Positions 63,601 to 64,000 of a DNA stretch of 64,000 bases are shown here, piece after piece (positions within the stretch are counted from its first letter, which is position 1; each line of letters begins with the position of its first letter). The notes beneath the pieces were generated by a model. That model saw only the letters and a program-made list of their open reading frames with translations, had not been told where the DNA came from and did not search any database. Position numbers and translations under genes: made by a program. The DNA is from Polytrichum commune (lineage: Eukaryota > Streptophyta > Polytrichopsida > Polytrichales > Polytrichaceae). The DNA is taken from assembly GCA_950295325.1 (NCBI GenBank), contig OX485808.1, positions 40,628,527 through 40,692,526 on the forward strand, given 5' to 3'.

Positions 63601-64000
63601 CCAACTTAATTAAACTATAAGAGAGAGAAAAAAATGGCGAAATCTATTATCTCTAGAGATAGGGATAGTTGACCACCATCCAAATTCAATGGCATGTCTA
63701 TGATACAAAGTGCGTTAAGCAACAATGTTCTTGCAATGTGGGTAGTGTCAATGGTTGCCTCAAGTACAATTCACATTCGTATTTAAGAAAACCCTTGGAG
63801 ATGGAGATAATTTAGTTTCTCCCCAAAAGATGAAAAGAATTCCACTCTTTAGCAAGTAAAGGTAGTAGTGGGCTTTTGAATAAAGTGCAGTAACAAAGAT
63901 GTGAATTGTACCCCCCTAATGCCAACCCCACCACACGTCATACAATTCATACAATTCCCCTACTGCCACGACATATTTCCAAACACCGTCCACAACAAAA
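60676..64000. other. intergenic DNA with dispersed repeats
   Basis: Plus-oriented R1 copies lie at about 60690-60935 and 61600-61900, and a related half-copy at about 62560-62725. A C-rich run lies at about 62508-62540. The last roughly 100 bp (63900-64000) are A/C-biased and related to 31870-31920. No gene is supported; the window ends inside repeat-like DNA. Confidence 0.55.

Overview
This window is AT-rich nuclear DNA from a land plant. Its genes are sparse and intron-bearing, and they sit in a sea of decayed repeats. The plant assignment rests on an F-box/PP2 protein pair, a double-AP2 transcription factor, AAACCCTA telo-boxes beside ribosomal protein genes, and an interstitial TTTAGGG tract. 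The DUF7869-like gene and the overall style make me favour a non-seed plant (bryophyte, lycophyte or fern). That is an inference, not a demonstrated assignment. All gene models were built by hand from reading frame, GT..AG splice sites and phase agreement.

Layout. About 2.8-7.8 kb holds an intact 995-codon DUF7869-like (transposase-like) gene. It is preceded by an array of 26-bp perfect or near-perfect palindromes with a strict 95-bp period; a related palindrome lies in its intron and degenerate sites lie downstream. About 8.1-9.1 kb has a long inverted repeat and a 549-bp Tourist/Harbinger-like MITE. About 11.7-22.6 kb is a large inverted duplication: two head-to-head F-box/PP2 genes (345 and 302 aa) with repeated 5' leaders around a 1.55-kb unique spacer. 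Ribosomal protein eL31 (minus, about 25.4-26.7 kb) and EMC6 (plus, about 28.1-29.8 kb, with a 20-nt microexon) are divergent. A RING-finger gene (33.4-34.9 kb) is followed by a decayed partial copy of itself. A five-exon GT34-like glycosyltransferase with a signal anchor runs on the minus strand (37.6-40.6 kb). A 160-bp tandem satellite lies at 43.4-44.1 kb. A two-exon double-AP2 factor lies at 48.1-49.8 kb (minus). Ribosomal protein uS13 (RPS18) lies at 55.3-56.7 kb and is followed by five copies of a non-coding repeat. A 345-bp element with 72-bp, 71/72-identical terminal inverted repeats lies at 60.3 kb.

Functional grouping. The ribosomal proteins (eL31, uS13) and EMC6 are housekeeping genes of translation and ER membrane-protein insertion. 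The F-box/PP2 pair, the RING protein, the AP2 factor and the Golgi-type glycosyltransferase are stand-alone regulatory or cell-wall/secretory genes. There is no operon logic, as expected for a plant. Everything else is transposon debris, including at least three dispersed repeat families and several A/C-biased blocks that all have the same strand polarity.

The best candidate for something undescribed is the DUF7869-like gene with its palindromic array. Second is the F-box/PP2 palindrome, where non-coding flanks are nearly identical between arms while the coding exons differ mainly at amino-acid-changing positions.
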